A DNA stretch of 64,000 nt from Candidatus Cloacimonadota bacterium (GTDB lineage Bacteria; Cloacimonadota; Cloacimonadia; Cloacimonadales; Cloacimonadaceae), in contig JAJBAV010000007.1 in assembly GCA_020532085.1 (NCBI GenBank), positions 24,288 to 88,287 on the forward strand, given 5' to 3'. The notes under the pieces are model-generated. The model did not search any database, was not told the DNA's origin, and saw nothing but the letters and a program-made list of their open reading frames with translations. Position numbers and translations under genes: made by a program. Of the stretch, positions 8,501 through 17,748 are shown one piece after another; positions within the stretch are counted from its first letter, which is position 1; each line of letters starts with the position of its first letter.

Positions 8501-8522
8501 TCAGGGATAGCTTGGAACAGCT

Positions 8523-8978
8523 TCAAACCAGGTCTTTGAAGCTGAGGCCTCTCTCCACCAGCTGCTGCTGTTCCTCCAGCCAGGCCTCCAGGCCGATCTC
8601 CCTAATGCGTTCGTTGTTGACGGCCAGTTTGGCATAGTGGCCGGCGTAGAAATCCTGCAGCGGCTGGCAGGGATAGTCCGGACAATCCGCGCAGAGTTCC
8701 AGTCCCTTGTCCCGCGCGCAGATACGGAAAACACACTCCGGGTTGCCGCAACCGCCCTTGCACATGGGGCAGCTTTCCTTCAATCCGCTCAGGTCGGCCA
8801 GCACCTTCCAAAATTCGGCAAACTCCGGATAAAGCTCAGGACCGTACAACTCCCAGCCGTCGTCGCGCATGATCCCCAGCAGTTTGGCAGCGGCATCCGG
8901 CAGAATGGTGGTGAGGTTGCAGAGCCGGCAGTTCAGCCCGCAATAGGCTATGTCTTTAAGGGTGAGTTTTATATCCAT
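8523..8978 (-). CDS. DUF3795 cysteine-rich protein
   Basis: A 151-aa cytoplasmic protein with the cysteine layout of the DUF3795 family: CGLNCRLC near the N terminus (residues 13-20), then CPMCKGGCGNPEC, FRICARDKGLELCADCPDYPC in the middle. The cysteines probably bind zinc or a metal cluster; no reaction is established for the family. It is convergent with the DUF362 gene, with 22 bases between the stops. A minus-strand TTGACA at 9023-9028 lies 45 bases upstream of the start and is the likely -35 element. Family assignment is good, function unknown. Confidence 0.82.
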   Translation of the reverse strand: MDIKLTLKDIAYCGLNCRLCNLTTILPDAAAKLLGIMRDDGWELYGPELYPEFAEFWKVLADLSGLKESCPMCKGGCGNPECVFRICARDKGLELCADCPDYPCQPLQDFYAGHYAKLAVNNERIREIGLEAWLEEQQQLVERGLSFKDLV

Positions 8979-9174
8979 CTTTCGTTCTCCCTGGATGGCA
9001 TCCTTGCCGGCCGGCCGGTTTTTGTCAACCGATTATCCATCCCCGTCCGCAAGGGCAGACAAACATAAGCCCTGATCCAGCATCCCGGGCGGGAATCCAG
9101 CAGGCGCAGATAAACCTTGACAAGATTTTGCCGCTTCACATTCTGTACGTACTAATGTTTCCATGAGGTGTAAG

Positions 9175-9786
9175 ATGAAAACTCTGAAGTTATTGGCGGT
9201 TTTAATACTGGCCCTCGCCCTTTTTTCCTGCAAGGAGCCAACCACGGAGCTCATCCAGCTGGACGATCCCATGTTCAGCAACGCCAGCGGCACCTATCTC
9301 TCCGGCCAGGCCATCTATCTCACCTGCCCGGAATACGGCGCCTCCATCCATTACACCACCGACGGCAGCGAACCCACCAACCAGGACAGCCTCTACACCA
9401 ATCCTCTGATCATCCCGGACTTTTTCCCGGATGGTGCCACCACCGCCACCCTGAAAGCCCGCGCTTACAAAGCCGGCTTTGATCCCAGCAACGTGGCCTC
9501 CGCCACCTACACAGTAACTTTTTTCAACACCGTGACCACGCCCCACTTCTCCCCTCTCTACGGAAACATCACCACTGATACTGAGATAAACATTCAATGC
9601 TCCACCCTGAACGCCGATATCCACTACACCCTGGACGGCAGTGAGCCAGATCAGAGCTCCGCTCAGTACACGGCGGGCTTCACCATTGCCCAGACCGGAG
9701 AGGTGACCCTGAAAGCCCGGGCCTACCGCAGCAACTGGAATCCCAGCGAGATCGCGGAGACCAGCTATACGGTAAGCGCGCCGTAA
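9175..9786 (+). CDS. Lipoprotein with two chitobiase C-terminal-like domains
   Basis: Lipoprotein leader with lipobox LFSC (Cys19), then two repeats of the CHB_HEX_C_1 type fold: ASIHYTTDGSEPT and ADIHYTLDGSEPD, each followed by TLKARAYK/R and a closing strand ATYTV or TSYTV. It is 203 aa with no enzyme domain. The same module precedes the FGE-fold domain in the proteins at 19087 and 44931, so this lipoprotein looks like the free-standing form. It lies 97 bases ahead of the kinase-FGE gene on the same strand and may be co-expressed. The start has GAGGTG 5 bases upstream; TTGACA at 9117-9122 is a candidate promoter. Confidence 0.82.
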   Translation: MKTLKLLAVLILALALFSCKEPTTELIQLDDPMFSNASGTYLSGQAIYLTCPEYGASIHYTTDGSEPTNQDSLYTNPLIIPDFFPDGATTATLKARAYKAGFDPSNVASATYTVTFFNTVTTPHFSPLYGNITTDTEINIQCSTLNADIHYTLDGSEPDQSSAQYTAGFTIAQTGEVTLKARAYRSNWNPSEIAETSYTVSAP

Positions 9787-9883
9787 TCAGTTTTCTTTAA
9801 TACATATTGGGGCGGGAAAACGTTTGGGTAAAAGTTCTTAATGCTGTGCCTGGGCGCTGGTAATACCTGTTTATGGAGACAAA

Positions 9884-11653
9884 ATGGCTGTAATACCCGG
9901 CTTAAGGATCAGAGATTTTGTGATTTTGCGTCAGCTCGGCCAAGGTGGCATGGGCGAGGTTTATCTGGCGGAGGATGTTGTTCTGGGCAGGAAGGTGGCG
10001 ATAAAATGTTTAAACACTAGGTTTCTGGGCGACCAGACTTCAATTGAACGATTCACGCGAGAGGCCAAAATCCAAGCCAACCTTGTCCACACCAATATTG
10101 TTGGTTTCAATGCCTTTTTCAATGAGGGTGATAGCTATTATCTCGTGCAGGAATATGTGCCTGGCATCACCCTGCGGGAACTGATCTCAAGAACCGGACC
10201 CCTGCCCGAGCAACGCAGCCTGAAAATATTCGGACAGCTTGCCAGCGCTCTGGATTACGCCCACGCCAAAGGGATCCTGCACCGTGACATCAAACCATCC
10301 AATATCATGGTGGATCCAGAAAACGGTGATTTCGTTAAGGTGATGGATTTTGGCATAGCTCGCCTTGTGGATGATCTTCATCTCACCCAAACGGGAAACA
10401 CGGTGGGAACCGTCTACTATATGAGTCCGGAACAGGTTCAAGGGGAAAGGAGCATCAACCACCGCAGCGATGTTTTCTCGGCAGGAATTGTCCTCTATGA
10501 AATGCTTACAGGCAGATTGCCCTATGATACGAACACGGACAGCGTGTTCAAGATCCAAAGCAGAATAGTGAATGAAACCTTACCAGACCCGCGCGACGTA
10601 TACCCCCATATCAGCGAAGAAACGGTGCGGCTGGTTACTACCTTGTGCCAGAAGGACCCAGCACGCAGGCCAAATTCACTCTTGGAACAGCTGGCTGCCA
10701 AAACAACACCAGTGCTTCCACCAAAGTCGATCCAACTTGTAACCGAAACTTCCATTCCAGCACATAACACTATACGCAAAGTGGCTTTCATGCCTTACCT
10801 GATCGGCCTGCTGGTCCTGGTTGGCTTGGCTGCGGTATTACTACCTGTGTTTTTGAGACAGAAAGAGAAAGTGGCGGATATGGCCACAACGCAAAACATA
10901 AATGAAACCAAAACCCAAAACAACACCCGGCCCCAAAGCAACCCCAGGGTTGACGATCTGGTTCTGATACGCGGCGGCACCTTTCAGATGGGCTCTTACA
11001 ATCAGGCGGATGAGCAGCCTGTTCGGGAGATCAGCATTTCCCCTTTTTACATGACTAAAACAGAACTATCCCAGAGCGAGTGGACCGCGATTATGGGTCA
11101 GCATAAGTTCGGTGAATCCGACGGCAATTTACCTGCAGACAACGTTGACTTTCAGGACGCCATTGATTATTGCAATCAAAGAAGTTTGCGTGAGGGTTTG
11201 CAACTTTGTTACAGCTATGTGGGAGATCAACTGGTCTGCGATTGGAACGCTTCAGGATATCGCCTGCCCACTGAGGCGGAGTGGGAGTTCGCTGCCCGAG
11301 GGGGAAATAGAGGCATTGGTTTGTTGTATAGCGGCTCGAACGATGTTTACGAAGTTGCTTGGTTCAAGAATAACAGCAAAACCAAACAGGCGGTGGGGCG
11401 CAAGCTTGCAAATGAACTGAATCTTTTTGACCTTAGCGGAAATGCTTGGGAATGGTGCTGGGATTTTTACGGACCTTATCAGGCTGATGTTTTCAGTGAT
11501 CCCCATGGACCTAGCTATGGCTCTCAGCGCGTGGTTCGGGGAGGCTGTTACATTGATGATGAGTATAAATGCACAGTGAGCTTCCGCAGTAAACTGAAAC
11601 CTTTACAGAAAGGCAAATTCATTGGTTTCAGGATTGTCCGCTCCGCCGACTGA
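9884..11653 (+). CDS. Membrane Ser/Thr protein kinase fused to an FGE-sulfatase-fold domain
   Basis: Residues 11-270 form a Hanks-type kinase: glycine loop GQGGMGEVY (19-27), Lys41 in VAIK, Glu60, HRDIKPSN (133-140) and DFG (155-157), all catalytic residues intact. One membrane segment follows (about 304-324), then a polar linker and an FGE/SUMF1-type domain (358-587) with LIRGGTFQMGS, YRLPTEAEWEFAARGG, NAWEWCWD and GFRIVRS. The topology puts the kinase in the cytoplasm and the FGE fold outside, like a sensor. The FGE part lacks the first of the two active-site cysteines (Asp in its place; Cys563 fits the second), so formylglycine formation is unlikely. The gene is visibly less GC-rich than its neighbours. 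Confidence 0.9.
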   Translation: MAVIPGLRIRDFVILRQLGQGGMGEVYLAEDVVLGRKVAIKCLNTRFLGDQTSIERFTREAKIQANLVHTNIVGFNAFFNEGDSYYLVQEYVPGITLRELISRTGPLPEQRSLKIFGQLASALDYAHAKGILHRDIKPSNIMVDPENGDFVKVMDFGIARLVDDLHLTQTGNTVGTVYYMSPEQVQGERSINHRSDVFSAGIVLYEMLTGRLPYDTNTDSVFKIQSRIVNETLPDPRDVYPHISEETVRLVTTLCQKDPARRPNSLLEQLAAKTTPVLPPKSIQLVTETSIPAHNTIRKVAFMPYLIGLLVLVGLAAVLLPVFLRQKEKVADMATTQNINETKTQNNTRPQSNPRVDDLVLIRGGTFQMGSYNQADEQPVREISISPFYMTKTELSQSEWTAIMGQHKFGESDGNLPADNVDFQDAIDYCNQRSLREGLQLCYSYVGDQLVCDWNASGYRLPTEAEWEFAARGGNRGIGLLYSGSNDVYEVAWFKNNSKTKQAVGRKLANELNLFDLSGNAWEWCWDFYGPYQADVFSDPHGPSYGSQRVVRGGCYIDDEYKCTVSFRSKLKPLQKGKFIGFRIVRSAD

Positions 11654-11661
11654 TCCGCTTC

Positions 11662-13395
11662 TTACCGCCCCGTCATCCGGTGGGCGTAAAAGAACATCAG
11701 CTGTTCCAGTTCCGGCTCGAAGCTCAGCAGTTCAAAATCCTCCGGCAGCTTGTCCGCCTCTTGCCGCGCGACCTCCAGATATTCACCAAACCTTTGTTCC
11801 GCGTCATCGATGCTTTCCGCTGTTTCCGGTGCGTCCTTGAATCCCAGTTCTATGTCCAGTTCCAGCGGTTTGGGCATCTTGTATTCCAGATGCCCCCATT
11901 CCCCGTTTTTCAGATTGAACTCATACTGGGAGATGAATTTATGGCCGTGCTCGAGGATAAATTTCACCGCCTCGATCAGATAATCCACCTCCGCCCCGGT
12001 CATCGAATAGTGCAGATTCAGCCGCACCCAGCCAGGTTTGATGCCGTTGTAGCCGGCGTTGGTGATCAGGCAGCGGTAATAATCCGAAACCTGGCTGCCG
12101 ATGTGCATCAGTTGATGTCCATAGGGCCCGGCGCAGGAACAGCCGGCCCGGGTTTGGATGCCGAAGAGGTCATTGATCAAGCGGGTAACGAACTTGGGAT
12201 GCAGGATGCGGTCGCGGTGCCGGATATTGAAGGGCACGATGGGCACCTTTTTCGCGGGGTCCAGCGGTCCGTAAAAAATGATCCTCCCGTCACCGGCGAA
12301 CGCCGCCATGAACCTTTCATAGAGGTGTTTTTCCAGCCGGTCGATCGTGGCCTGGCCCACCTTGTTTTTCAGCTGGAAGGCCAGCGCCACGCGCAGGGCC
12401 TGCATGATCCCCGGCGTGCCCGGTTTTTCCCGGCTTTCGATATCGGTGAAATACTCTTCCTTGCAGTTCGAAACAAAGCTCACAGTTCCGCCGGCGGAGA
12501 TGGTGGGCGGCAGGTTTTTGGGGTAGATGCTCTCGTTGAAGATCAGCACTCCGCTGGTGCCGGGTCCACCCAGGAACTTGTGCGGGGAAAGGAAGATGGC
12601 GTCGAAACAGCTTTCCGGATCCCGGTTCATGTCTATCTCCACATAGGGAGCCGCAGCCGCGAAGTCGAAACAAGCCAGGGCGTTGTGCCGGTGGAGGATC
12701 CTGGCCACTTCATAGACCGGGGTTCTCAAGCCGGTAACGTTGGAGGCGGCGGAAAAAGAGCCGATCTTCAGCCTGCCTGCATAGCGGGGGTCGGACACCA
12801 TTCTTTCCAGGGCGACCAGATCCAGCTCCGAATCCTGGTTCAAAGGTATCTCCACGCTCTCGCAGAGCGTCTGGCGCCACATGATCTCATTGGAATGGTG
12901 CTCGTAGGGGCCAACGAAGACGATGGGCTTGCTGTGGTGCATGAAGTCGTGCAGGGCCTGGTTGCAGTCGATCCCTGCGGGGTTGCGCAGCAGACAGCTT
13001 TTCAACACCTCGCCGATCCTTTCGCGGGTGGCCGGAGGCCAGTACACGCCCAGGATCTGCATCAGCTTGTTCACACCGCCGGTGCTGCCGGAGCCGGTGA
13101 AAACGATCTTGCCGCCGGGACCCGCGTTCACGCAGTCCTTGATGATCTTTTCAGCGTCATGCAGCAGCGCGGTCATCGTTTTTCCGGTGAAATCGTCCTC
13201 GGTGTGGGTGTTGGCATAATAGGCCAGAATCCTCTGCGTGGCACGCTCCACAGACTTCAGTCCGCGCCCGCTGGCTGTGTAGTCGGCATAGACCAGGGGC
13301 CTCTCGCCAAAAGGAGTGGGGATGGAAATGTACCGGCCGATGATGTCTTCTCGCAGCCAGTCCAAACTTCGGATCAGTTCATTCGCGTTAATCAT
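11662..13395 (-). CDS. Class V aminotransferase-fold PLP enzyme (cysteine desulfurase-like)
   Basis: A 577-aa fold-type I PLP enzyme. The N-terminal YADYTASGRGLKSVE resembles the start of class V aminotransferases. The PLP lysine is Lys273 in SPHKFLGGPGTSG, the cofactor-binding Asp is Asp244 in ACFDFAAAAPY, and TGSGSTGGVNK (100-110) is the phosphate-binding turn. TRAGCSCAGPYGH further on is a cysteine motif where desulfurases have their catalytic cysteine. It is longer than SufS or IscS (about 400 aa), with an extra C-terminal region rich in acidic residues. Substrate unknown; no iron-sulfur assembly genes are adjacent. It converges on the kinase gene with 8 bases between stops. Confidence 0.85.
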   Translation of the reverse strand: MINANELIRSLDWLREDIIGRYISIPTPFGERPLVYADYTASGRGLKSVERATQRILAYYANTHTEDDFTGKTMTALLHDAEKIIKDCVNAGPGGKIVFTGSGSTGGVNKLMQILGVYWPPATRERIGEVLKSCLLRNPAGIDCNQALHDFMHHSKPIVFVGPYEHHSNEIMWRQTLCESVEIPLNQDSELDLVALERMVSDPRYAGRLKIGSFSAASNVTGLRTPVYEVARILHRHNALACFDFAAAAPYVEIDMNRDPESCFDAIFLSPHKFLGGPGTSGVLIFNESIYPKNLPPTISAGGTVSFVSNCKEEYFTDIESREKPGTPGIMQALRVALAFQLKNKVGQATIDRLEKHLYERFMAAFAGDGRIIFYGPLDPAKKVPIVPFNIRHRDRILHPKFVTRLINDLFGIQTRAGCSCAGPYGHQLMHIGSQVSDYYRCLITNAGYNGIKPGWVRLNLHYSMTGAEVDYLIEAVKFILEHGHKFISQYEFNLKNGEWGHLEYKMPKPLELDIELGFKDAPETAESIDDAEQRFGEYLEVARQEADKLPEDFELLSFEPELEQLMFFYAHRMTGR

Positions 13396-13485
13396 GGTGT
13401 TCCCAAAATGGACAGACCGCCATTTTCGGCAAGAAATATTCTTTCCGCCGGAAAAATTGCCGGATCCAAACAGGTTAAAACCTTA

Positions 13486-14184
13486 TCAGGCTTTGTCTTT
13501 GTCAGCGAACAGCAGCCGGTAGATGAATCCGCCGCCCAGGCCGCCAATGATCGGGAACACCCAAAACATCCACAGTTGCTGGATGAAGATGGGCCCGGCA
13601 AAGAAGGCCACGCCGGTGCTGCGGGCGGGATTCACGGAGGTGTTGGTTACCGGGATGGTGATCAGGTGGATCAAAGTTAGCGCCATGCCGATGGCGATCG
13701 GCGCCAAACCGGCCGGGGCGCGCTTGTCCGTGGCGCCCATGATCACCAGCAGGAACATTCCTGTCATCACCACTTCGGTTAGCAAGCCCGGGATCACCCG
13801 GTAATTTTCCGGTGAAGCGCTGCCCACGCCGTTGGCGGCAAAACCGCTGGCCGCGAGGTCAAAACCCCTCACGCCGCTGGCAATGATGTAGATCACCAGG
13901 CCGGCTATCATGGCTCCGGCCACCTGGGCGATGATGTAGGGGATCAGGTCCTTGGCCGGAAAACGGCCGCCGGCCCACAAGCCCAGAGAAACCGCGGGAT
14001 TGAGGTGGCAGCCGGAAATATGGCCGATGGCGTAGGCCATGGTGAGCACCGTGAGGCCAAAGGCCACCGAAACCCCGGCCCGGCCAATGAACGCTCCCGC
14101 CAAAATGGCGGACCCGCATCCTCCCAGCACCAGCCAGAAAGTGCCAAAAAACTCTGCCCCCATGCGTCTTGCGATGTTTGGCAT
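13486..14184 (-). CDS. aqpZ: Aquaporin Z-type water channel
   Basis: Inner-membrane MIP channel of 232 aa with six membrane segments. Both pore motifs are intact: HLNPAVS (Asn62-Pro63-Ala64) and SVNPARS (185-187). The selectivity residues read Phe42, His173, Thr182 and Arg188, which is the water-specific AqpZ set, not the glycerol set. The ATG at 14184 is chosen because AAGGAG lies upstream and the protein then starts just ahead of the first membrane segment; the frame continues to 14301 without a good leader. The nitroreductase gene is divergent, with a shared 252-base control region. Confidence 0.93.
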   Translation of the reverse strand: MPNIARRMGAEFFGTFWLVLGGCGSAILAGAFIGRAGVSVAFGLTVLTMAYAIGHISGCHLNPAVSLGLWAGGRFPAKDLIPYIIAQVAGAMIAGLVIYIIASGVRGFDLAASGFAANGVGSASPENYRVIPGLLTEVVMTGMFLLVIMGATDKRAPAGLAPIAIGMALTLIHLITIPVTNTSVNPARSTGVAFFAGPIFIQQLWMFWVFPIIGGLGGGFIYRLLFADKDKA

Positions 14185-14436
14185 GATTCGCTCCTTGCTG
14201 TTGTTTTGCCACCGGGAACGCCCGCTCGGGTGAAAACCAAAAGTTAAGCCGCGGGGGGCATACTCCAGCGCGTTTACACCTTGCCCCGGTCGGTGTTTCA
14301 AGTCAAGCTTTTTCTCAGCTCAAGATCATTCCCGGGCTCCGGCGCAGGCCTTTTTCCAGCCTGGAATTCCCCATTTCCGAAATCCCCCGGTTGGATTATC
14401 CTGTCTTCATCATCACAGCCAAGGAGAGTCCAAACA

Positions 14437-15003
14437 ATGAAACCCCGCCCCGAATTCAGCCACCCCGTGCATGAAGTGATCCAGAAACGCTGGAGTCCGC
14501 GTGCCTTTGCGGATAAGATGTTAACTGAAGAGCAGGCGCTCACTTTGTTTGAGGCCGCCCGCTGGGCCGCCTCCTGCTTCAACGAACAGCCCTGGCGCTT
14601 CATCTGGTCGCGCAAGGACGGCTCAGCCAGGTATGAACAGCTTGTTTCCTGCCTCAACGCAGGCAATCAGGCCTGGGCCGGCTCCGCGCCCCTGCTGATC
14701 CTGGCCCTGGCCAAAACCACCTTTTCCGCCAACGGCAAACCAAACCGCTGGGCCTGCCACGATCTGGGCCTGGCCATCGGCAACCTCACCACCCAGGCCA
14801 GCCTGATGGACTTCTATGTGCACAACATGGGCGGTTTTGACCGCCACAAAGCCTCTGAGATCTTCTCCCTGCCGGAGGATATCGAGCCCCTCACCATGAT
14901 CGCCGTGGGCTGGCTGGGAGATCCTGACACCTTGTCGGCCAAGGATAAACAGAGCGAGTTGCAGGTCCAGACCCGAAAAAACCTGGCCGAGCTTTTCCTC
15001 TGA
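14437..15003 (+). CDS. Nitroreductase family flavoprotein
   Basis: A 188-aa FMN-dependent oxidoreductase of the nitroreductase superfamily. The N-terminal pattern RWSPRAF, EEQALTLFEAARWAASCFNEQPWRF is typical: Arg-Ser-x-Arg contacts FMN phosphate and the Ala-Ala-Ser-x-x-Asn-x-Gln-Pro-Trp stretch lines the flavin. HDLGLAIGNLTTQAS and the C-terminal AVGWLGDPDTL complete the fold. The natural substrate is not predictable. AAGGAGAG lies ahead of the ATG. The gene is divergent from aqpZ and stands alone. Confidence 0.88.
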   Translation: MKPRPEFSHPVHEVIQKRWSPRAFADKMLTEEQALTLFEAARWAASCFNEQPWRFIWSRKDGSARYEQLVSCLNAGNQAWAGSAPLLILALAKTTFSANGKPNRWACHDLGLAIGNLTTQASLMDFYVHNMGGFDRHKASEIFSLPEDIEPLTMIAVGWLGDPDTLSAKDKQSELQVQTRKNLAELFL

Positions 15004-15152
15004 CAACGGATACCATGGCGGACACCACTTAATCCCAAGGGAAAATCAGTCCCCTTCGCTCCTGGTTTACGCGAAGCGAGATAAAGCTTGACACGGCAGC
15101 GCTTTCTTGGCAGATAACCTTGAAGCCGAGTCAGATGAAAAAGGAAGTTCCA

Positions 15153-15707
15153 ATGCCAGTTACAAAGATGCTTGTTTTTTTGACGTTGCTGCTGCTGGCC
15201 AGTCTCTGTGCCGCGCAGGAACAGCCGGATTTCACCTTTCAGCCCGGGCGCTACGGCACCCTGGGTTTTGGTTATGGCCTGCCCTACGGCGGGATCGGTT
15301 TCAGCGCGGACATGTATGTTTTTGACCAGCTGGCGCTTACTGTGGATGTGGGCACCTTTTTCTACGCCGCCGGTTACGAACTGGGTCTGAAATACCTGCA
15401 CGGCAACGCCGGCAAACTCTGGCGGCCCCAGGTGATTCTGCTTTACGGGGTGAACGGCATCATACCCTACAACTTCGCGAACACCGAAGTGATCCAAACC
15501 GAGGTTTACAAAGGCTTCACGGCCTGCCTCGGATCACAGTTCATGTTTGGAAAACAGCGCCGGCACGGCCTGGACCTTGGCGCCACCTACGTGCTCAGCT
15601 CAGGTCTGTTCAAGCGCCTGGAAGAACTGGAGGGATACGAGTTCGAAGTCTCCAGCCGCCTGGGATTTTATCTGGGTTACCGCTACGCGTTCCAGTTCCT
15701 TTACTGA
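15153..15707 (+). CDS. Predicted small outer-membrane beta-barrel protein
   Basis: Unassigned family. A signal peptide (about 22 residues, ending SLCAAQ) is followed by alternating hydrophobic and polar residues rich in Gly, Tyr and Phe, ending in YLGYRYAFQFLY, i.e. an aromatic C-terminal residue as in barrel proteins recognised by BamA. At 184 aa it would form an eight-strand barrel. ATG at 15153 is preferred because AAGGAAG lies 5 bases upstream; an earlier in-frame ATG at 15135 gives a charged extension. TTGACA at 15088-15093 is a candidate -35. Function not predictable. Confidence 0.72.
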   Translation: MPVTKMLVFLTLLLLASLCAAQEQPDFTFQPGRYGTLGFGYGLPYGGIGFSADMYVFDQLALTVDVGTFFYAAGYELGLKYLHGNAGKLWRPQVILLYGVNGIIPYNFANTEVIQTEVYKGFTACLGSQFMFGKQRRHGLDLGATYVLSSGLFKRLEELEGYEFEVSSRLGFYLGYRYAFQFLY

Positions 15708-15739
15708 GCCGGCCCCTCTCAGGACCTTCCCAAACAAGC

Positions 15740-16183
15740 TCAGATAGGCTTGGTGAACCTCTCGAAATCACGCACTTCCGGCAGCAGTCCGGCCTCCACC
15801 GCGGCCTTCACCGTGCGGCAGGGCAGGTTTTGCGCCTCGATTTGCTCGCGGGTGATGGTTTTCAGTTGCACACCCAGTTTCTTCTGCATCGCGAACATCA
15901 GTTTGTTGTAAACGTTCGTCCAGGCCTGCGCGTTCTTGCCGGCGTTGTCGGGAAGCTGGTTGTAGAGGATCAGGTAATCCTTCAGGTCGCGCTGGTAAGC
16001 CGGGGATGGTTTGAGCGCGTAGATCGCTTTTTGCGCGCCGGCGAAACCTGGCTGGCCGGGATGGTTTTTGAAGGTGAACTGCTTGCGCACGTATATTTTA
16101 CCGCCAGGTTTGCGGCGGTAATAGATCAGATTGTCCAGTTTACCCGTGAACTCGCCCAGCAGATTGGCTCTCGTGGCTTTCAT
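15740..16183 (-). CDS. Conserved-looking basic protein of unknown function
   Basis: I do not recognise it. It is 147 aa, strongly basic and without membrane segments or a signal peptide. The N-terminal half contains IYYRRKPGGKIYVRKQ, followed by NHPGQPGFAGAQKAIYALKP, a pattern that suggests nucleic-acid or ribosome binding (inference only). The C terminal half is helical (NVYNKLMFAMQKKLGV). The ATG at 16183 has AAAGGAGA upstream, and a minus-strand TTGACA sits at 16282-16287, so expression looks real. It converges on the barrel-protein gene at 15707. Confidence 0.7.
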   Translation of the reverse strand: MKATRANLLGEFTGKLDNLIYYRRKPGGKIYVRKQFTFKNHPGQPGFAGAQKAIYALKPSPAYQRDLKDYLILYNQLPDNAGKNAQAWTNVYNKLMFAMQKKLGVQLKTITREQIEAQNLPCRTVKAAVEAGLLPEVRDFERFTKPI

Positions 16184-16282
16184 AATTCTCTTTCTCCTTT
16201 GCTGCCAAATGATTTGTATGCCCGGGGGCATCTTCTTTTGCCTGCAGCGTATCCCAGATAAGATAATCAGCCTGCCCCTGAT

Positions 16283-16320
16283 GTCAATACGGGATCAATA
16301 CGGATTTCATCCGTAGTGAT
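16283..16320. repeat. Decayed copy of the 89-bp palindromic element
   Basis: Two copies of the decamer (A/G)TCAATACGG at 16284 and 16294 are followed by a short palindrome, ATCAATACGGAT, TTC, ATCCGTAGTGAT (16294-16320). The sequence matches the centre of the long palindromes at 18600 and 32580 but the right arm is degraded. It lies between the start of the 147-aa gene and the end of the radical SAM gene. Confidence 0.7.
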
Positions 16321-16362
16321 TAGCTGTTTGCCTCGGTCCCGCGCCAGCCGCGCGAGCCAGCA

Positions 16363-17748
16363 TCAGCGGCCACGAGACCAGTCCCGCAGCAGTTCCGCGA
16401 TAACTTCCGCGCGGGTGCCTTTGGCCACGCTGTGCAGGGTCAAACCCTTGTGCTGGTGGAGTTTCAGCAGGCGCAGACAGATCCGGGAGGCCCGGTTGCC
16501 GGCACAGAGCAGCTCCCGCCATTGCGCGGAGAATTCAGCCTTGTTCCAATAGAGGTTGATGATCTTGGCCAGTTCCTGCAGCCGCGCCACCTGCTCAAAA
16601 CTGAGCGCGTCGGTCTGCAACACCTGCCAGGGCGGGTCTTTAAGCCAGAGGTATCCCCTCTGGGCGGCGATGTCGCGCATCGGCGTGTCGGGCAGGATTT
16701 TAAGCATTCCCAACTGAATTTCGGCCGGCAAGGTGGAGGCCAGTTCGTCCAGGGAATGCAGCACCGAGGGATAACTTTCCCCGGGCAATCCCACCAGCAG
16801 ATCGGCGTGCACGCAGATCCGGGTGCGTTCGCGGAGGGCGTTGAGCGCGGCTTTCACCTTGCGCCAGTTGGAGTTGCGACCACAGGCCCGGGCCACGGCC
16901 GGGTTCACCGTTTGCACCCCCACCTCGAAGCGGATGCGGCCGGGCGGGGCTTTCTCCAGGATTAGCAGATCCTCTTCAGTAAGCAGATCGGGGTAGATCT
17001 CGAAGTGGAATTCGCAGGCCTCGCCTTGCCGGATGGCGTGATCCCAGATCAGCCGGGCGAGGCTGGGATGCGCGTTGAAGCTGCGGTCCACGAATTTCAA
17101 GGTGCGCGGTTTAAGCTCCAGCAGGCGGTCCAGTTCGGAATACAACTTGCGGCGATCCGAGGCCAGGGAGGGATCGAAACGCGCTTCATTACGGGTGTCC
17201 AAAGCCGACAGGCAGTAGGCACAGCGGAAAGGACAACCCCGCGAGCTTTCGTAATAGACCAGTTTGCCCTGCAGCGCGGCTTGGTCGGTTTTGTGGTAGG
17301 GAAAAGGCAGATCGCGCAAGGCCGGGGCCGGAGCTTCGTAAACCCCACCGGGCAGCTTGAATCCGGCTTCCGCCAGCACGCGAAACACGCCTTCACCCGG
17401 ACCTTTCACCACAAAATCGCCCTCTGACAGGCCAAAAGCGCCGTCCAGCGCCTCGGGACCGCCCAGCACGATCTTCAGGCCAGGCTGCAGTTTTTTCAGT
17501 TCCGGAAGCAGCTGCCGCAGTTGACCGCTGTTCCAAACATAGGCAGAAAAGCAGGCCACATCCGGACGGTCACGGACGATCCGGGTCAGAATGTCGAAGA
17601 GCGGCTCGGCGAGGGTGAATTCCCTCAGGCTCAGCGAATAAGGTAGCCCGCGCAGACACCCGCGCAGATAATAGAGCGCCGGATTGCTCTGGTACCAGGC
17701 GCTGTTCAACCCGATCAGGCTGATCCGAAGCTTATTTCTGGCGGACAG
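16363..17748 (-). CDS. B12-binding-type radical SAM protein
   Basis: The N-terminal part (ISLIGLNSAWYQSNPALYYL to VVLGGPEAL-like KIVLGGPEAL) is the cobalamin-binding Rossmann fold of this radical SAM class; the radical SAM core follows with SSRGCPFRCAYCLSAL, holding the CxxxCxxC cluster motif, and a TIM-barrel continuing through FEVGVQTVNP and LLVGLPGES. The C-terminal region resembles DUF4080 proteins. Substrate unknown. The start is unresolved: no ATG or GTG exists near the conserved beginning. Options are TTG 17811, CTG 17748 (with GGAGGT 8 bases upstream) or TTG 17709, which would cut the first strand. I use 17748. It overlaps the end of the upstream gene slightly. Confidence 0.85.
   Translation of the reverse strand: MSARNKLRISLIGLNSAWYQSNPALYYLRGCLRGLPYSLSLREFTLAEPLFDILTRIVRDRPDVACFSAYVWNSGQLRQLLPELKKLQPGLKIVLGGPEALDGAFGLSEGDFVVKGPGEGVFRVLAEAGFKLPGGVYEAPAPALRDLPFPYHKTDQAALQGKLVYYESSRGCPFRCAYCLSALDTRNEARFDPSLASDRRKLYSELDRLLELKPRTLKFVDRSFNAHPSLARLIWDHAIRQGEACEFHFEIYPDLLTEEDLLILEKAPPGRIRFEVGVQTVNPAVARACGRNSNWRKVKAALNALRERTRICVHADLLVGLPGESYPSVLHSLDELASTLPAEIQLGMLKILPDTPMRDIAAQRGYLWLKDPPWQVLQTDALSFEQVARLQELAKIINLYWNKAEFSAQWRELLCAGNRASRICLRLLKLHQHKGLTLHSVAKGTRAEVIAELLRDWSRGR

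Noticed and set aside
11680..13680. 666-codon plus-strand frame opposite the aminotransferase gene
   Set aside because: Antisense shadow of a GC-rich gene; the minus strand holds the complete PLP-enzyme motifs.
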